Positions 34,965 through 45,000 of a stretch of 64,000 bases of DNA are shown here, one piece after another (within the stretch, counting starts at the first letter, position 1; every line of letters starts with the position of its first letter). Under the pieces are notes generated by a model. The model ran no database searches, was not told the origin of the DNA, and worked only from the letters and a program-made list of their open reading frames with translations. Made by a program: the position numbers and the translations under genes. Source of the stretch: Lujinxingia sediminis (lineage in GTDB: Bacteria; Myxococcota_A; Bradymonadia; Bradymonadales; Bradymonadaceae); NCBI RefSeq assembly GCF_004005565.1, contig NZ_SADD01000005.1:186001-250000 (forward strand), read 5' to 3'.

Positions 34965-35620
34965 TCGTCGCGATTGATGGTCCGGCGGGTGCCGGAAAGT
35001 CGACTATCGCCCGGGCCCTGGCCGAGAAGTTGGGGTTTCAGCTCGTGGACACCGGCGCGATGTACCGCGCGGTGGCCTATGAGGCGGCCGCGGCCGGGGT
35101 AGACTTGCAGGATGCTGAGCAGGTTGCTGACATCGCCCGTGGGCTGCGTTTTGAGTTCAAGTTAGAGGGGGGGGAGAATGTTATTTACTGCAACACGCGC
35201 GCGCTGAATCAGGAGATTCGCAGCGCTGAGGTAAGTCGCAACGCCAGTGTGATCTCGGCGCATCCCGCAGTCCGGCGCGAGCTCGTCGATCAGCAGCGCC
35301 AGGTGGGGCGCGAGCGTTCCAGCGTTCTGGAAGGGCGCGACATCGGTACGGTGGTCTTCCCGGACGCTGAACTCAAGGTCTTCATCACCGCCTCGCCAGC
35401 GGTGCGCGCCAGACGGCGCGTCGAGCAGATGCGGGAAGGCGGCGATGAGGTCGACGAAGCTGAGGTGCTTCGCGACATTATAGAGCGCGATCGTCGCGAC
35501 TCCGAGCGAGACGTTGCTCCGCTCAAAAAAGCCGAAGATGCCATCGGCATCGACTCGACCGATGTCAGCGTGGAGGAGATTGTCGCGGGGCTCTGTGAGC
35601 GCGTCGCCGCGCTCCGATAG
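34961..35620 (+). CDS. cmk: Cytidylate kinase
   Basis: A 219-residue enzyme that phosphorylates CMP and dCMP with ATP. The P-loop GPAGAGKSTIARALAEKL, VDTGAMYRA, and GRDIGTVVFPDAELK are characteristic. ATGA overlap with hisC gives coupling. It ends 6 nt from the convergent NUDIX stop with no visible terminator. In many bacteria cmk is next to rpsA; here rpsA is 3 kb further, on the other strand. Confidence 0.97.
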   Translation: MIVAIDGPAGAGKSTIARALAEKLGFQLVDTGAMYRAVAYEAAAAGVDLQDAEQVADIARGLRFEFKLEGGENVIYCNTRALNQEIRSAEVSRNASVISAHPAVRRELVDQQRQVGRERSSVLEGRDIGTVVFPDAELKVFITASPAVRARRRVEQMREGGDEVDEAEVLRDIIERDRRDSERDVAPLKKAEDAIGIDSTDVSVEEIVAGLCERVAALR

Positions 35621-35626
35621 TACCTT

Positions 35627-36112
35627 TTAAGGCGCACGGTCGAAGTCGGCCGGCGTCGGACCCCGGGGTTCAAAGATCGCGTCGGGGTAATTCGACATCA
35701 GAGGGGGGCGCCGGGCAGGCTCAAAGTAGCGGAGCTCGGCGCTCTCTCCGTCGATCGCCTCCAGGGTGCCGCCGAGCACCTCAACGGCGAAGACGATGAC
35801 CACCGACTCGAGCTCGTCGCCGTTGGGATAGGTGACCCGAAACCCCTCACGGTCGCCCCCGTAGACTCCCAGAATATGCGTGGGTTGCACGTGAAGCCCG
35901 CACTCCTCATAGACCTCGCGTACAATCGCCTGCGCAGGGGACTCCCCCGGGTCGATGGTTCCTGCTGGCAACGACCACAGCCCATTATCGCTACGCCGTT
36001 GAAAGAGGACGCGTCCCTCGTCATCGCGCACCACTGCGGCGACCGCCGGCACAAAGAGCAGGTCATGGCCGACTTTTTGCCGCAGGCCACGCAAGAAGTC
36101 TGAGATGGGCAT
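35627..36112 (-). CDS. NUDIX hydrolase
   Basis: A 161-residue pyrophosphohydrolase. The NUDIX box reads GTIDPGESPAQAIVREVYEECGL, a full GX5EX7REUXEEXGU match. The N-terminal part has LRGLRQKVGHDLLFVPAVAAVV. Substrates (nucleoside diphosphate derivatives) cannot be assigned. ATG 36112 is chosen because AAAGGG precedes it and it lies 4 nt after the ATPase stop. It is the third gene of a minus-strand operon with the two Get3/ArsA-like ATPases. Confidence 0.92.
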   Translation of the reverse strand: MPISDFLRGLRQKVGHDLLFVPAVAAVVRDDEGRVLFQRRSDNGLWSLPAGTIDPGESPAQAIVREVYEECGLHVQPTHILGVYGGDREGFRVTYPNGDELESVVIVFAVEVLGGTLEAIDGESAELRYFEPARRPPLMSNYPDAIFEPRGPTPADFDRAP

Positions 36113-36116
36113 GCGT

Positions 36117-37331
36117 TTAGCCCTTTGCCGTCGCGACGCGAGCGTCAGGCTCAAGTGGCGTGATGAAGTCGCTGAGTTTGAGCAGGTGCGTGAGGTTATG
36201 CACGTCCTCGCCCAGAAGCGGAATCAAGCGCAGCGCCTCCTGTCCCACCTTTGTGGCCAGTGAGGCGATGGCCTCGCGGTCACGGATAGCGAGCTTGGCA
36301 AGCTGGAGGTAATGCGTCTCCAGGCGCTGGCGAAGCCCGCTGATATGCTCGGCGCTGGCCCCGTGGTCGGCTTCGCGTAGCAAGGTGTCGAGGTCGGCGT
36401 CCTCAATGGCCGCGATGTCTTCGGGGTGAAAGCGCGGGATGACGCGGTTGATGATGAAGAAGTCGGCGCGCTGTTCGAGCTGCCCCAGCTTCTCGTGAAA
36501 ATAGACTGCTTCTTTGATGCGCCGGGGGTCGGCGCTGGTGATGATGAAGAAATGCGTCAGCGGGTCGCGCAGGATGAACTCGATGAGTTCGCCTCGCTGC
36601 TGCAGGGTTTCCTGCAGGTAGTGGAAGGTGTCGAAGAACTCCACAAGATCGTTGACGAAGCTCTCGCCCAGGACTTTCGAGATGAGGCCGAGCACGATGG
36701 AACCCGGGTTGAAGACCCGGCCCAGAAGCCCGCTTTTGCGGTTGGGTAAGAACCACTTGATGATCCGCTCATCGAAGAAGGTGCTGGCGCGCCCCGGTGT
36801 CTCCAGAAACTCCAGGGCGTTCTTGGTCGGCGGGGTATCGAGGATGACGAGATCGAAGTAGCCGCCGGTGTAGAGGTCGTGAAGCTTCTCCAGCGCCATG
36901 TACTCCTGCATCCCGTGCAGAGCCGAGGAGAGCAGGCGGAAGATGTTGTTCTCTTTAGCGCGCTTGAGCGCGCCTTTGTCCGGTGCGAGGCGGTCGACCA
37001 GGTCGTTAAAGGTCTTTTCGGAGTCGAGCATCATCGCCCAGAGTTCGCCGCCGTTATCCTTGTTTCCTGTGAGCTTAAGGGCCTCGGTCAGATCGATTTG
37101 CTGTGGATCATTGGTCAGGTCATCAAGCCCCAGACTGTTGGCCAGGCGGCGGGCCGGGTCGATGGTCATGACGATGGTCTTGCGTCCGGCCATCGCCGCA
37201 CGCAATCCGACGGCAGCCGACGTGGTGGTTTTACCCACGCCGCCCGGGCCCACACAGACGATGAGGCGCCCGGAGTCGAGCAGGTGGCGCAGTGGTGCGG
37301 CGTTGGCGTCTGAGCGAGGGCTTGCTGTCAC
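36117..37331 (-). CDS. ArsA/Get3-like ATPase, subunit without signature lysine
   Basis: A 404-residue deviant-Walker-A ATPase of the ArsA/Get3 group. The P-loop reads GPGGVGKTT (residues 28-36): the first, so-called signature, Lys of GKGGVGKT is Pro29, while the Walker Lys34 remains. It keeps DPARRL, like the DPAHSL switch I of ArsA. LDTPPTKNALEFLETPGR matches the switch II region. The downstream part contains helical insertions (about 130-230) that could hold a client. It starts 20 nt after its partner gene, so the two should be made together. No arsenic genes are near, so a role in arsenite export is not supported. Confidence 0.88.
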   Translation of the reverse strand: MTASPRSDANAAPLRHLLDSGRLIVCVGPGGVGKTTTSAAVGLRAAMAGRKTIVMTIDPARRLANSLGLDDLTNDPQQIDLTEALKLTGNKDNGGELWAMMLDSEKTFNDLVDRLAPDKGALKRAKENNIFRLLSSALHGMQEYMALEKLHDLYTGGYFDLVILDTPPTKNALEFLETPGRASTFFDERIIKWFLPNRKSGLLGRVFNPGSIVLGLISKVLGESFVNDLVEFFDTFHYLQETLQQRGELIEFILRDPLTHFFIITSADPRRIKEAVYFHEKLGQLEQRADFFIINRVIPRFHPEDIAAIEDADLDTLLREADHGASAEHISGLRQRLETHYLQLAKLAIRDREAIASLATKVGQEALRLIPLLGEDVHNLTHLLKLSDFITPLEPDARVATAKG

Positions 37332-37351
37332 CGAGGAGCTCCTACAGGGCG

Positions 37352-38362
37352 CTAGATGGCCAGGGGATGATCGAGAGAGGAGGAGTCGCCGCCGAGCTGG
37401 CGGGCGACACGGGCGACGACGTCGTCACCGGAGGTTTCGTAAAAGATGGGCAGCTCAATGATCGGGGCGTCGACATGGCTGCGAAGTTCGCCCAGGTAGC
37501 GTTGATCGCGGTCGTGCCAGCCCAACGCCAGCGCGTTTCCTTCGACAAGGCGTGCCAGGGCATCGGATTCGTCGGTGGGCTCTTCGTCAAAGAGAAGGCT
37601 GCTTGTGCCCGGAGTGCTTGCGCGAACGCGAGCGAGTAGCGCGTCGAAGATCGGGCGGTCATCATCATGCAGGGGAGCGCGGTGAACCATGTTGGCGATG
37701 GCCAATGTGAGGGGGCGCCCGAGCACGCCCTTCAGGTTGCTCGCAAGCTCGATGGTCTCGTTGACCGGCATTTCTTCCGGCAGGCAGACCGCAGCGATCG
37801 CGGTTTGTTCCGGATCGTTGATGATGGCGGCCACCTGAGCGGTCATCTTCGCGATCGGTCCGATGCCGCGCATCATACCGTTCATCGTTGCCGGCACGTT
37901 GAGAAAGGTCACTGCGTGACCGCTGGCCGGAAGGTCGACAACGATGTGGTCATAGCGGGGATTACCCTGATCCTCGGCCTCATAAAAGACACGGATCTGG
38001 TCGAGGATGGTGACCTCGTTGACCGAGGGCGCAGCTTTAAAAAAGACGCGTGCCACGCGGTTGTTGATCACCGCCCGTGCCACACGCTCGCCAGGTACAA
38101 AGCGGGTCAGCGTGGCCACGAAGCAGTCTTCGGCCAGCAGGTTGGAGGCGTAGAGCGTCTCGGAGAGCTTCACCGGCTCGAGCCCCGTGCCTTCGTAGCC
38201 GTAAAGGTCTTCCATGGCCGAGAAGGTGTCGGTCTCCAGCACCAGGGTGCGCTTTCCGCGCGAGGCAAGAGCTTTGCCCAGGGCGGCGGTCACGGTGCTT
38301 TTGCCGACGCCACCTTTGCCGGTGACGAAGATCAAGCGCTTGTCGAGGAGGGGGTCCAGCAT
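37352..38362 (-). CDS. ArsA/Get3-like ATPase, subunit with signature lysine
   Basis: A 336-residue deviant-Walker-A ATPase. The P-loop is the complete GKGGVGKST (residues 15-23), with signature Lys16 and Walker Lys21. The switch I region, however, reads VLETDTFSAMED and lacks the DPAHSL motif. Switch II reads DLPASGHAV. It pairs with the next gene, which has the opposite loss, so an obligate heterodimer is likely. A mycobacterial Get3-like pair (Rv3679/Rv3680) is the nearest parallel I recall. ATG 38362 begins the conserved domain; the upstream frame (to 38494) lacks support. Confidence 0.88.
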   Translation of the reverse strand: MLDPLLDKRLIFVTGKGGVGKSTVTAALGKALASRGKRTLVLETDTFSAMEDLYGYEGTGLEPVKLSETLYASNLLAEDCFVATLTRFVPGERVARAVINNRVARVFFKAAPSVNEVTILDQIRVFYEAEDQGNPRYDHIVVDLPASGHAVTFLNVPATMNGMMRGIGPIAKMTAQVAAIINDPEQTAIAAVCLPEEMPVNETIELASNLKGVLGRPLTLAIANMVHRAPLHDDDRPIFDALLARVRASTPGTSSLLFDEEPTDESDALARLVEGNALALGWHDRDQRYLGELRSHVDAPIIELPIFYETSGDDVVARVARQLGGDSSSLDHPLAI

Positions 38363-38558
38363 CGTCAGGGAAATCCTTGCACTGCAGGCCAAAAACAACA
38401 GGGACAACCTAGCGACATCGGCGCAGTGGGCAACGTCAAACATCGTTCGCACACCGGATCGCGGTGCGCGTGAGACCGGGTGGTCAGGTGCCACTGGTTG
38501 TAGAGAGGGGCCTGCCCGGTGTCAATGCGGCAGGTGCTGGCGATCTGTGCTCAAACGC

Positions 38559-38590
38559 AACGAGGCGGCCCCGGCTGGGGCCGCCTCGTT
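38559..38590 (-). terminator. Candidate rpsA terminator hairpin
   Basis: A perfect 14-bp stem (AACGAGGCGGCCCC type) with loop of 4 lies about 70-100 nt after the rpsA stop. On the minus strand it is followed by GCGTTTGAG, a poor T tract. A smaller GCCGGCGAG hairpin lies between it and rpsA. Confidence 0.6.
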
Positions 38591-38660
38591 GGGACACGAA
38601 GCTCCGTGTGAACGGCGTGCAACGCCGGCGAGCCCTCTCGCGCTCGCCGGTGTGAGGAGC

Positions 38661-40376
<1,716 letters not shown>

Positions 40377-40574
40377 TGACGACCTTGAACATATCGCTCA
40401 ATGAGCGACGGTTGGTATTGGGGAGGTTCGCCCGCTGGCCCCCGTGGCCAGCGTCTCTTAGAAGGCGACCTTCGCCGTGAGAAAGTAGAACGTGGTGACG
40501 CCTGAACTTCGCCAGAAGGTGCGCACCGTTTTGAAGCAGGCGCACCCACACGCAAGTCGCGGGTAAGTCGGCGA
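40377..40574 (-). promoter_or_regulatory. Structured rpsA 5' leader (possible autoregulatory element)
   Basis: About 198 nt of untranslated leader. Four local hairpins can be drawn: 40499-40542 (CGCCTG-CTTC with a 2-nt bulge, inner GGTGCGCACC), 40464-40476, 40433-40453 (perfect 8 bp CGCTGGCC/GGCCAGCG), and 40394-40408 (6 bp). The last lies about 18 nt from the ATG, next to AAGG. In E. coli the rpsA leader also folds into hairpins and S1 binds it. Similarity in function is inference. Confidence 0.5.
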
Positions 40575-40580
40575 CGCGGA

Positions 40581-40609
40581 AACCTAACGACGGGAGATGG
40601 GGTTGTCAA
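40581..40609 (-). promoter_or_regulatory. Predicted rpsA promoter
   Basis: On the minus strand a perfect TTGACA (40609-40604) is followed after 17 bp by TAGGTT (40586-40581). It would start the leader near 40574. Confidence 0.65.
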
Positions 40610-40692
40610 TGGGAGGGAGGCATTTCGGGAGGCCTCGAGAAGTTCCGCGCGCCACTGTCTCTTCGGGATGTTGTGTGGAGGTTCTGCGGCGG

Positions 40693-40720
40693 TTGTGAAA
40701 AACGCCCACAGCCCTATGAT
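40693..40720 (+). promoter_or_regulatory. Predicted promoter of the Cys/Met PLP enzyme
   Basis: TTGTGA (40693-40698), a 16-bp spacer and TATGAT (40715-40720), a good -10 box. The predicted start is near 40727, about 50 nt before the ATG. No SAM riboswitch is visible in the leader. Confidence 0.6.
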
Positions 40721-40776
40721 GGCCGCGCAACACAGCCGATGACCTTTCCACGATTCGAATTTCTGAGGAGTGAGTG

Positions 40777-41943
40777 ATGCATAAGCCGGAACTCGACTAC
40801 GGCCAGATGGGCTTTGATACGCGGGCGATTCATGCGGGTCAGGAGCCCGACCCGTCCAACGGGGCGATTATGACGCCGATCTTCCAGACCTCGACCTACG
40901 TGCAGTCCTCGCCGGGGCATCATCAGGGCTTTGAGTACACGCGCACGCACAACCCGACGCGCAACGCGTTGGAGGATTGCCTGGCGAGCCTGGAGAAGGG
41001 CAAGCACGGGGTGGCGTTTGCCTCCGGGTGTGCGGCGACCTCGACGATCATGCACATGCTCAACGCCGGCGATCATGTGGTCAGCGGGGACGATGTGTAC
41101 GGGGGGACCTACCGACTTTTCACCAAGGTGTTTCGGCCGATGGGAATCGGCTTTAGCTTTGTGGACATGACTGACCTCGATGCATTTAAGGCTGCGCTGA
41201 CGCCGGCTACGCGCCTGGTGTGGTTGGAGAGCCCGACCAACCCGATGCTCAAGATTTGCGACATCCAGGCCATCTGTGAGATCGCGCATGAGCAGGGGAT
41301 TCCGGTGGTGGTTGATAACACCTTTATGAGCCCCTACTTCCAGAACCCGCTTGTGTTGGGGGCGGACCTGGTGGTGCATTCGACGACGAAGTTCATCAAC
41401 GGGCACTCCGATGTGGTGGGCGGCGTGGTGATCACCAATGACGATGAGGCCGCCGAGAAGTTGCGCTTCTTGCAGAACTCCATCGGAGCGGTGCCCGGTC
41501 CCTTTGATAGTTGGCTTGTGCTGCGGGGTGTCAAAACGCTGGCGGTGCGGATGCGTCAGCACGCGGCCAACGCTCAGGTGATCGCCGAGTATCTTGAGAA
41601 GCACGAGGCGGTGGAGAAGGTAATCTACCCGGGGCTGGAGAGTCATCCGCAGCACGCGATTGCGAAGAAGCAGATGTCGGGTTTTGGCGGCATGATCACG
41701 TTTGTCTTAAAAGACGGTCTGGAGCCGGCGCGGAAGATGCTGGAGCGGGTCAAGGTCTTTGCCCTGGCGGAGAGCCTGGGTGGGGTGGAGAGCTTGATTG
41801 AGCATCCGGCGATCATGACGCACGCCTCGGTGCCCCCGGAGGTTCGCGCGGAGCTGGGGATCAGCGACGGGCTGGTGCGCCTCTCGGTGGGCATTGAAGA
41901 TGTGCAGGATCTTCTTGCTGACCTGGAGCAGGCGCTGAGCTGA
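40777..41943 (+). CDS. Cystathionine gamma-synthase / gamma-lyase family PLP enzyme
   Basis: A 388-residue trans-sulfuration enzyme. Family motifs: FDTRAIHAGQEPD, PIFQTSTYVQ, YTRTHNPTRNALE, FASGCAAT, VVDNTFMSPYFQNPL, and Lys205 in HSTTKFINGHSDVVGG binds PLP. The C-terminus has AESLGGVESLIEHPAIMTH. Synthase, gamma-lyase and beta-lyase cannot be told apart from this sequence alone; the STTKFINGHSD form is shared by synthase and gamma-lyase. ATG 40777 follows GAGGAG by 6 nt; a GTG lies 3 nt earlier. Confidence 0.94.
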   Translation: MHKPELDYGQMGFDTRAIHAGQEPDPSNGAIMTPIFQTSTYVQSSPGHHQGFEYTRTHNPTRNALEDCLASLEKGKHGVAFASGCAATSTIMHMLNAGDHVVSGDDVYGGTYRLFTKVFRPMGIGFSFVDMTDLDAFKAALTPATRLVWLESPTNPMLKICDIQAICEIAHEQGIPVVVDNTFMSPYFQNPLVLGADLVVHSTTKFINGHSDVVGGVVITNDDEAAEKLRFLQNSIGAVPGPFDSWLVLRGVKTLAVRMRQHAANAQVIAEYLEKHEAVEKVIYPGLESHPQHAIAKKQMSGFGGMITFVLKDGLEPARKMLERVKVFALAESLGGVESLIEHPAIMTHASVPPEVRAELGISDGLVRLSVGIEDVQDLLADLEQALS

Positions 41944-41973
41944 GCGACGCTGCTCGAAGTCTGAGAGGTTAAG

Positions 41974-42011
41974 AAAAACGCCGGCGCCCTGGTGGACGCC
42001 GGCGTTTTTTT
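41974..42011. terminator. Bidirectional terminator
   Basis: A 9-bp perfect stem ACGCCGGCG/CGCCGGCGT with five A on the left and seven T on the right, between the convergent PLP-enzyme and TamB genes. Confidence 0.9.
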
Positions 42012-42054
42012 GATCTTCTGGAGGTCGGTGGGGGAAACCTATCGGTGATGCGAC

Positions 42055-45000
42055 TCAGTACACATCCCAGAAGATGTTGGCGCCGCCCTCGTTGCGGTCG
42101 GTGTAGGTGAGCTCGACCATCCAGCGGGGGAGGAAGTGGTACTCGACGCGCACGATGTTGGTGGCGTCGTCTTCCTCACCGCCGAACTGCACGCGGTAGG
42201 AGACGAAGATGTCGTTGGTGATGTACTTGCCGAACTCCAGGCGGCCGCCCTGGAGCCCGCCGTCGCCGGGTTCCAGGCGCAACACATCGACCGGGACGGT
42301 GCCGGCGAGTTGGTCCTGGAGAAGGCCGAAGAAGAGTCCGCTGACGGCGCCCAGGGCCTGGTTGGCGACGCCCTCATCCTGGCCGACGTCACCGCGGCTG
42401 GGGGGCCGTCCGGTCATCAACACAAAGAGGATTTCGGTGTCGGTCATCGCCGGGTCGCTCTGCAAGACAAGTTGCGGATTGTCGGCGCTGCCGCTGATGC
42501 GGAAGATGATGCGCGGGTCGCCCTCCGAGGGGGGGCCGAGCGACTGGGTGATGGCGCGGTCCAGCTCATAGGTCGCTTCGAGCTGCAGGCGAGGGTTGGG
42601 CGGGGTGGCACCGGTGAAGACCACTTCACTGGGCTCGACGATGAAGCGTCGCCCGAGAAACTCGAGATCGCCGCGGATGGCTTCGGCCGAGCCGGTCAAT
42701 GAGATGTTGGTGCCTGCGAGCAGGGCGACGATGTCGGCTTTGATGTTGACGTCGCCGATGGGGTGGCGCACCCAGGCGTCGCGGTCCACCTTGACGTTGA
42801 CCCGCAGGTTCATCGCGCCGGGGTCGCTTAAATCGCGGTTGGCAAGCTCGCTGGCGTTGGTCTGGTCTTCGGTCTGATTGCGGTTGTTCCCGTTCAAAAT
42901 CACGATGTCCGGGTCGAGCTCGGTGGCGTGAAGTCCCTGCTCCTGGTTGTCGGTGAGGACGACTTCCAGGCCTGCGATGTTGACGTTGATCGTGCCCGGA
43001 GAGCCTTGCAGCGAGCCGCGCGCGGTTGTGGTTGTACTGACGTAGACGGGGAAGTCGACGGCGAGTCCGGCGAGGTTGAATTCGTTGGCCTCCAGGCGAA
43101 GATCGACGTCGTCCGGGATGAAGCGTTCATGGCCAACCGAGCCGGTGAGTGAGGCGCGGCTGGGGCCGTCATTGAGCACGAAGGTGTTGATGTCGAGGGT
43201 GTCATTGTCGAGGGCGATATCGGCGTCGATGTCGACGAAACGCCTGCCCATAGGCACCAGGGTGATGGCTGCCTGATTGAGGCTGAACTGCCCGTCGATA
43301 AGGGGTTCTTGCCAGTCGCCGCGCACTTTGAGGTCGGCTTCCAGTGTGCCTTCGGGCTCTTCGATGAGGTCGGAGAGGAGTTGGGTGGGGAGGACCTTAT
43401 CAAGCTCCATCGGGTCGCTTGTGACGTCGACGCGAAGCTCACCCGGGGCCTGCCAGTTGGCGCCGCTGGCCAGAGCGATGACGTCGAGGTTGAGCGGTAG
43501 CGCGGCGCTCATGTTGAGAAGATCGCCGTACTGGCGGCAGAGGCGAGCGTCGAGGTTGAGGAGGTTGTCTTCGCCGCGGACTTCCATGCTGATGGTGCCG
43601 GTGGATCCGTCGCCCAGGCGAGTGTCAAAGAGTCCGGCGCGAGCCTCCAGACGCGGAGCGCGCAGGCTGCCATCGAGGGTGATGTAGGCGGCGATGTCGC
43701 CGCGTACCCGGGCGAACTCGTAGTTGAAGGCGCTCAGCTTGGAGATGGGGAGCTGGCGCAGCTGGGCGCGGAAGTTAAGCGGGATATCTTCCAGCGTCTC
43801 TCCGGCCAGAAGATCCTCGACGGGCAGCGGGAGGGAGCCGTCGGCGACGAGGATCTCGTCGCCGTCCCATTCAAAGCGCAGGCGCTCGACGTTGAGGCGT
43901 CCGTCGCCCAACCGGGCGTTGAGATCGATGAACATGTCGCGGAAGTGCGTCCAGCCGAGCTTCTGAAGACCGATGTCAATGCGGCCGGTGGGGCGGGCGA
44001 TGGTACCGTCGAGGTCGATGAGGATGGAGCCTTCGCCGGTGGCGTCGGCCTGGCGAAGTTGCTCCAGAGGAATGCGCTCCAGATTGATATCCGGAATGTC
44101 GACAAGCAGGCGCATCGGAAGGGTGAGGAAGGCCTCACGCCAGAGGAGCTCTTCGTCGGAGTAGCCCGTGACCGAGCGAAGCCATTGAGCCAGGGGGAGT
44201 GCGGCGCTGGCGTGTACCCGCGCGATGCGTTCGCTGCGCCAGTCGAGGTTGATGCGGGAGTTAAGTCCGCCGCGCGGGCCGCGGGGCGGGCTGTAGGTGG
44301 TTTCCGTGGCCAGATCGATGCTGCGCAGTGAGACGAACTCGCCATTGACCTCGCCGGTAAACTGGAGTCCCTGGGCATTGAGGTCGACTTCGAGGTTCGG
44401 GTTCTCCAGTGAGCCCGACCAGCTGACGCGTCCGTTGATGTCGCCCTCAACGCCGTACTCGTTGAGGATGGGAAGGGGCTGATGAAAGTCACGCAGGGTG
44501 ATCTCGGCCAGGTTCAGGTTGAGGCGAAAGTCTTTCTTCCAGTGGATGCTGGTATTGCCCTGAAGATCGAATGTGACCGGGAGCGTGGCGCTCATCTCGA
44601 GGATGTCGTGTTCGTAGGCGCTCAGGACGACTTCGGGAATGCGCGCCTGGCCATCGGTGTAATCGGCGGCCAGCGAGAGGTTGAAGGGGCCTTCACCTTC
44701 GTACGTCAGCGCGGAGGCTTCGGTACGCAGATCGACGGTGGGATGTGATGCGGTGCCGCCCAGGGTCAGGGCGAGGTCGATGTGACCGCCGATGTCGGGA
44801 AGTTGATCGAAGTGGAAGTCGTGCGCCAGCTGACCGGGGGCGAGGTTGCGCAGGCCGAGCTCCAGATCCTGGGAGCGTCCGGGAGTGAAGGTGCCGTGGG
44901 CGCGGATGGATTGGTTGCCGTCCTGTCGGTTGAGCTCCACGTCGTCGAGGGTCAGGCGGCGTCCGTCGAAGCCGATGCGGGACTCCTCGGTGGTCTCCCA

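Noticed and set aside
36117-38362. Arsenic resistance operon
   Set aside because: Although both ATPases resemble ArsA, no arsB, arsR, arsC or arsD is near, and neither chain has the full ArsA motif set.
40640-40776. SAM or other riboswitch before the Cys/Met PLP enzyme
   Set aside because: The leader is only about 50 nt long and has no conserved SAM-aptamer helix pattern.
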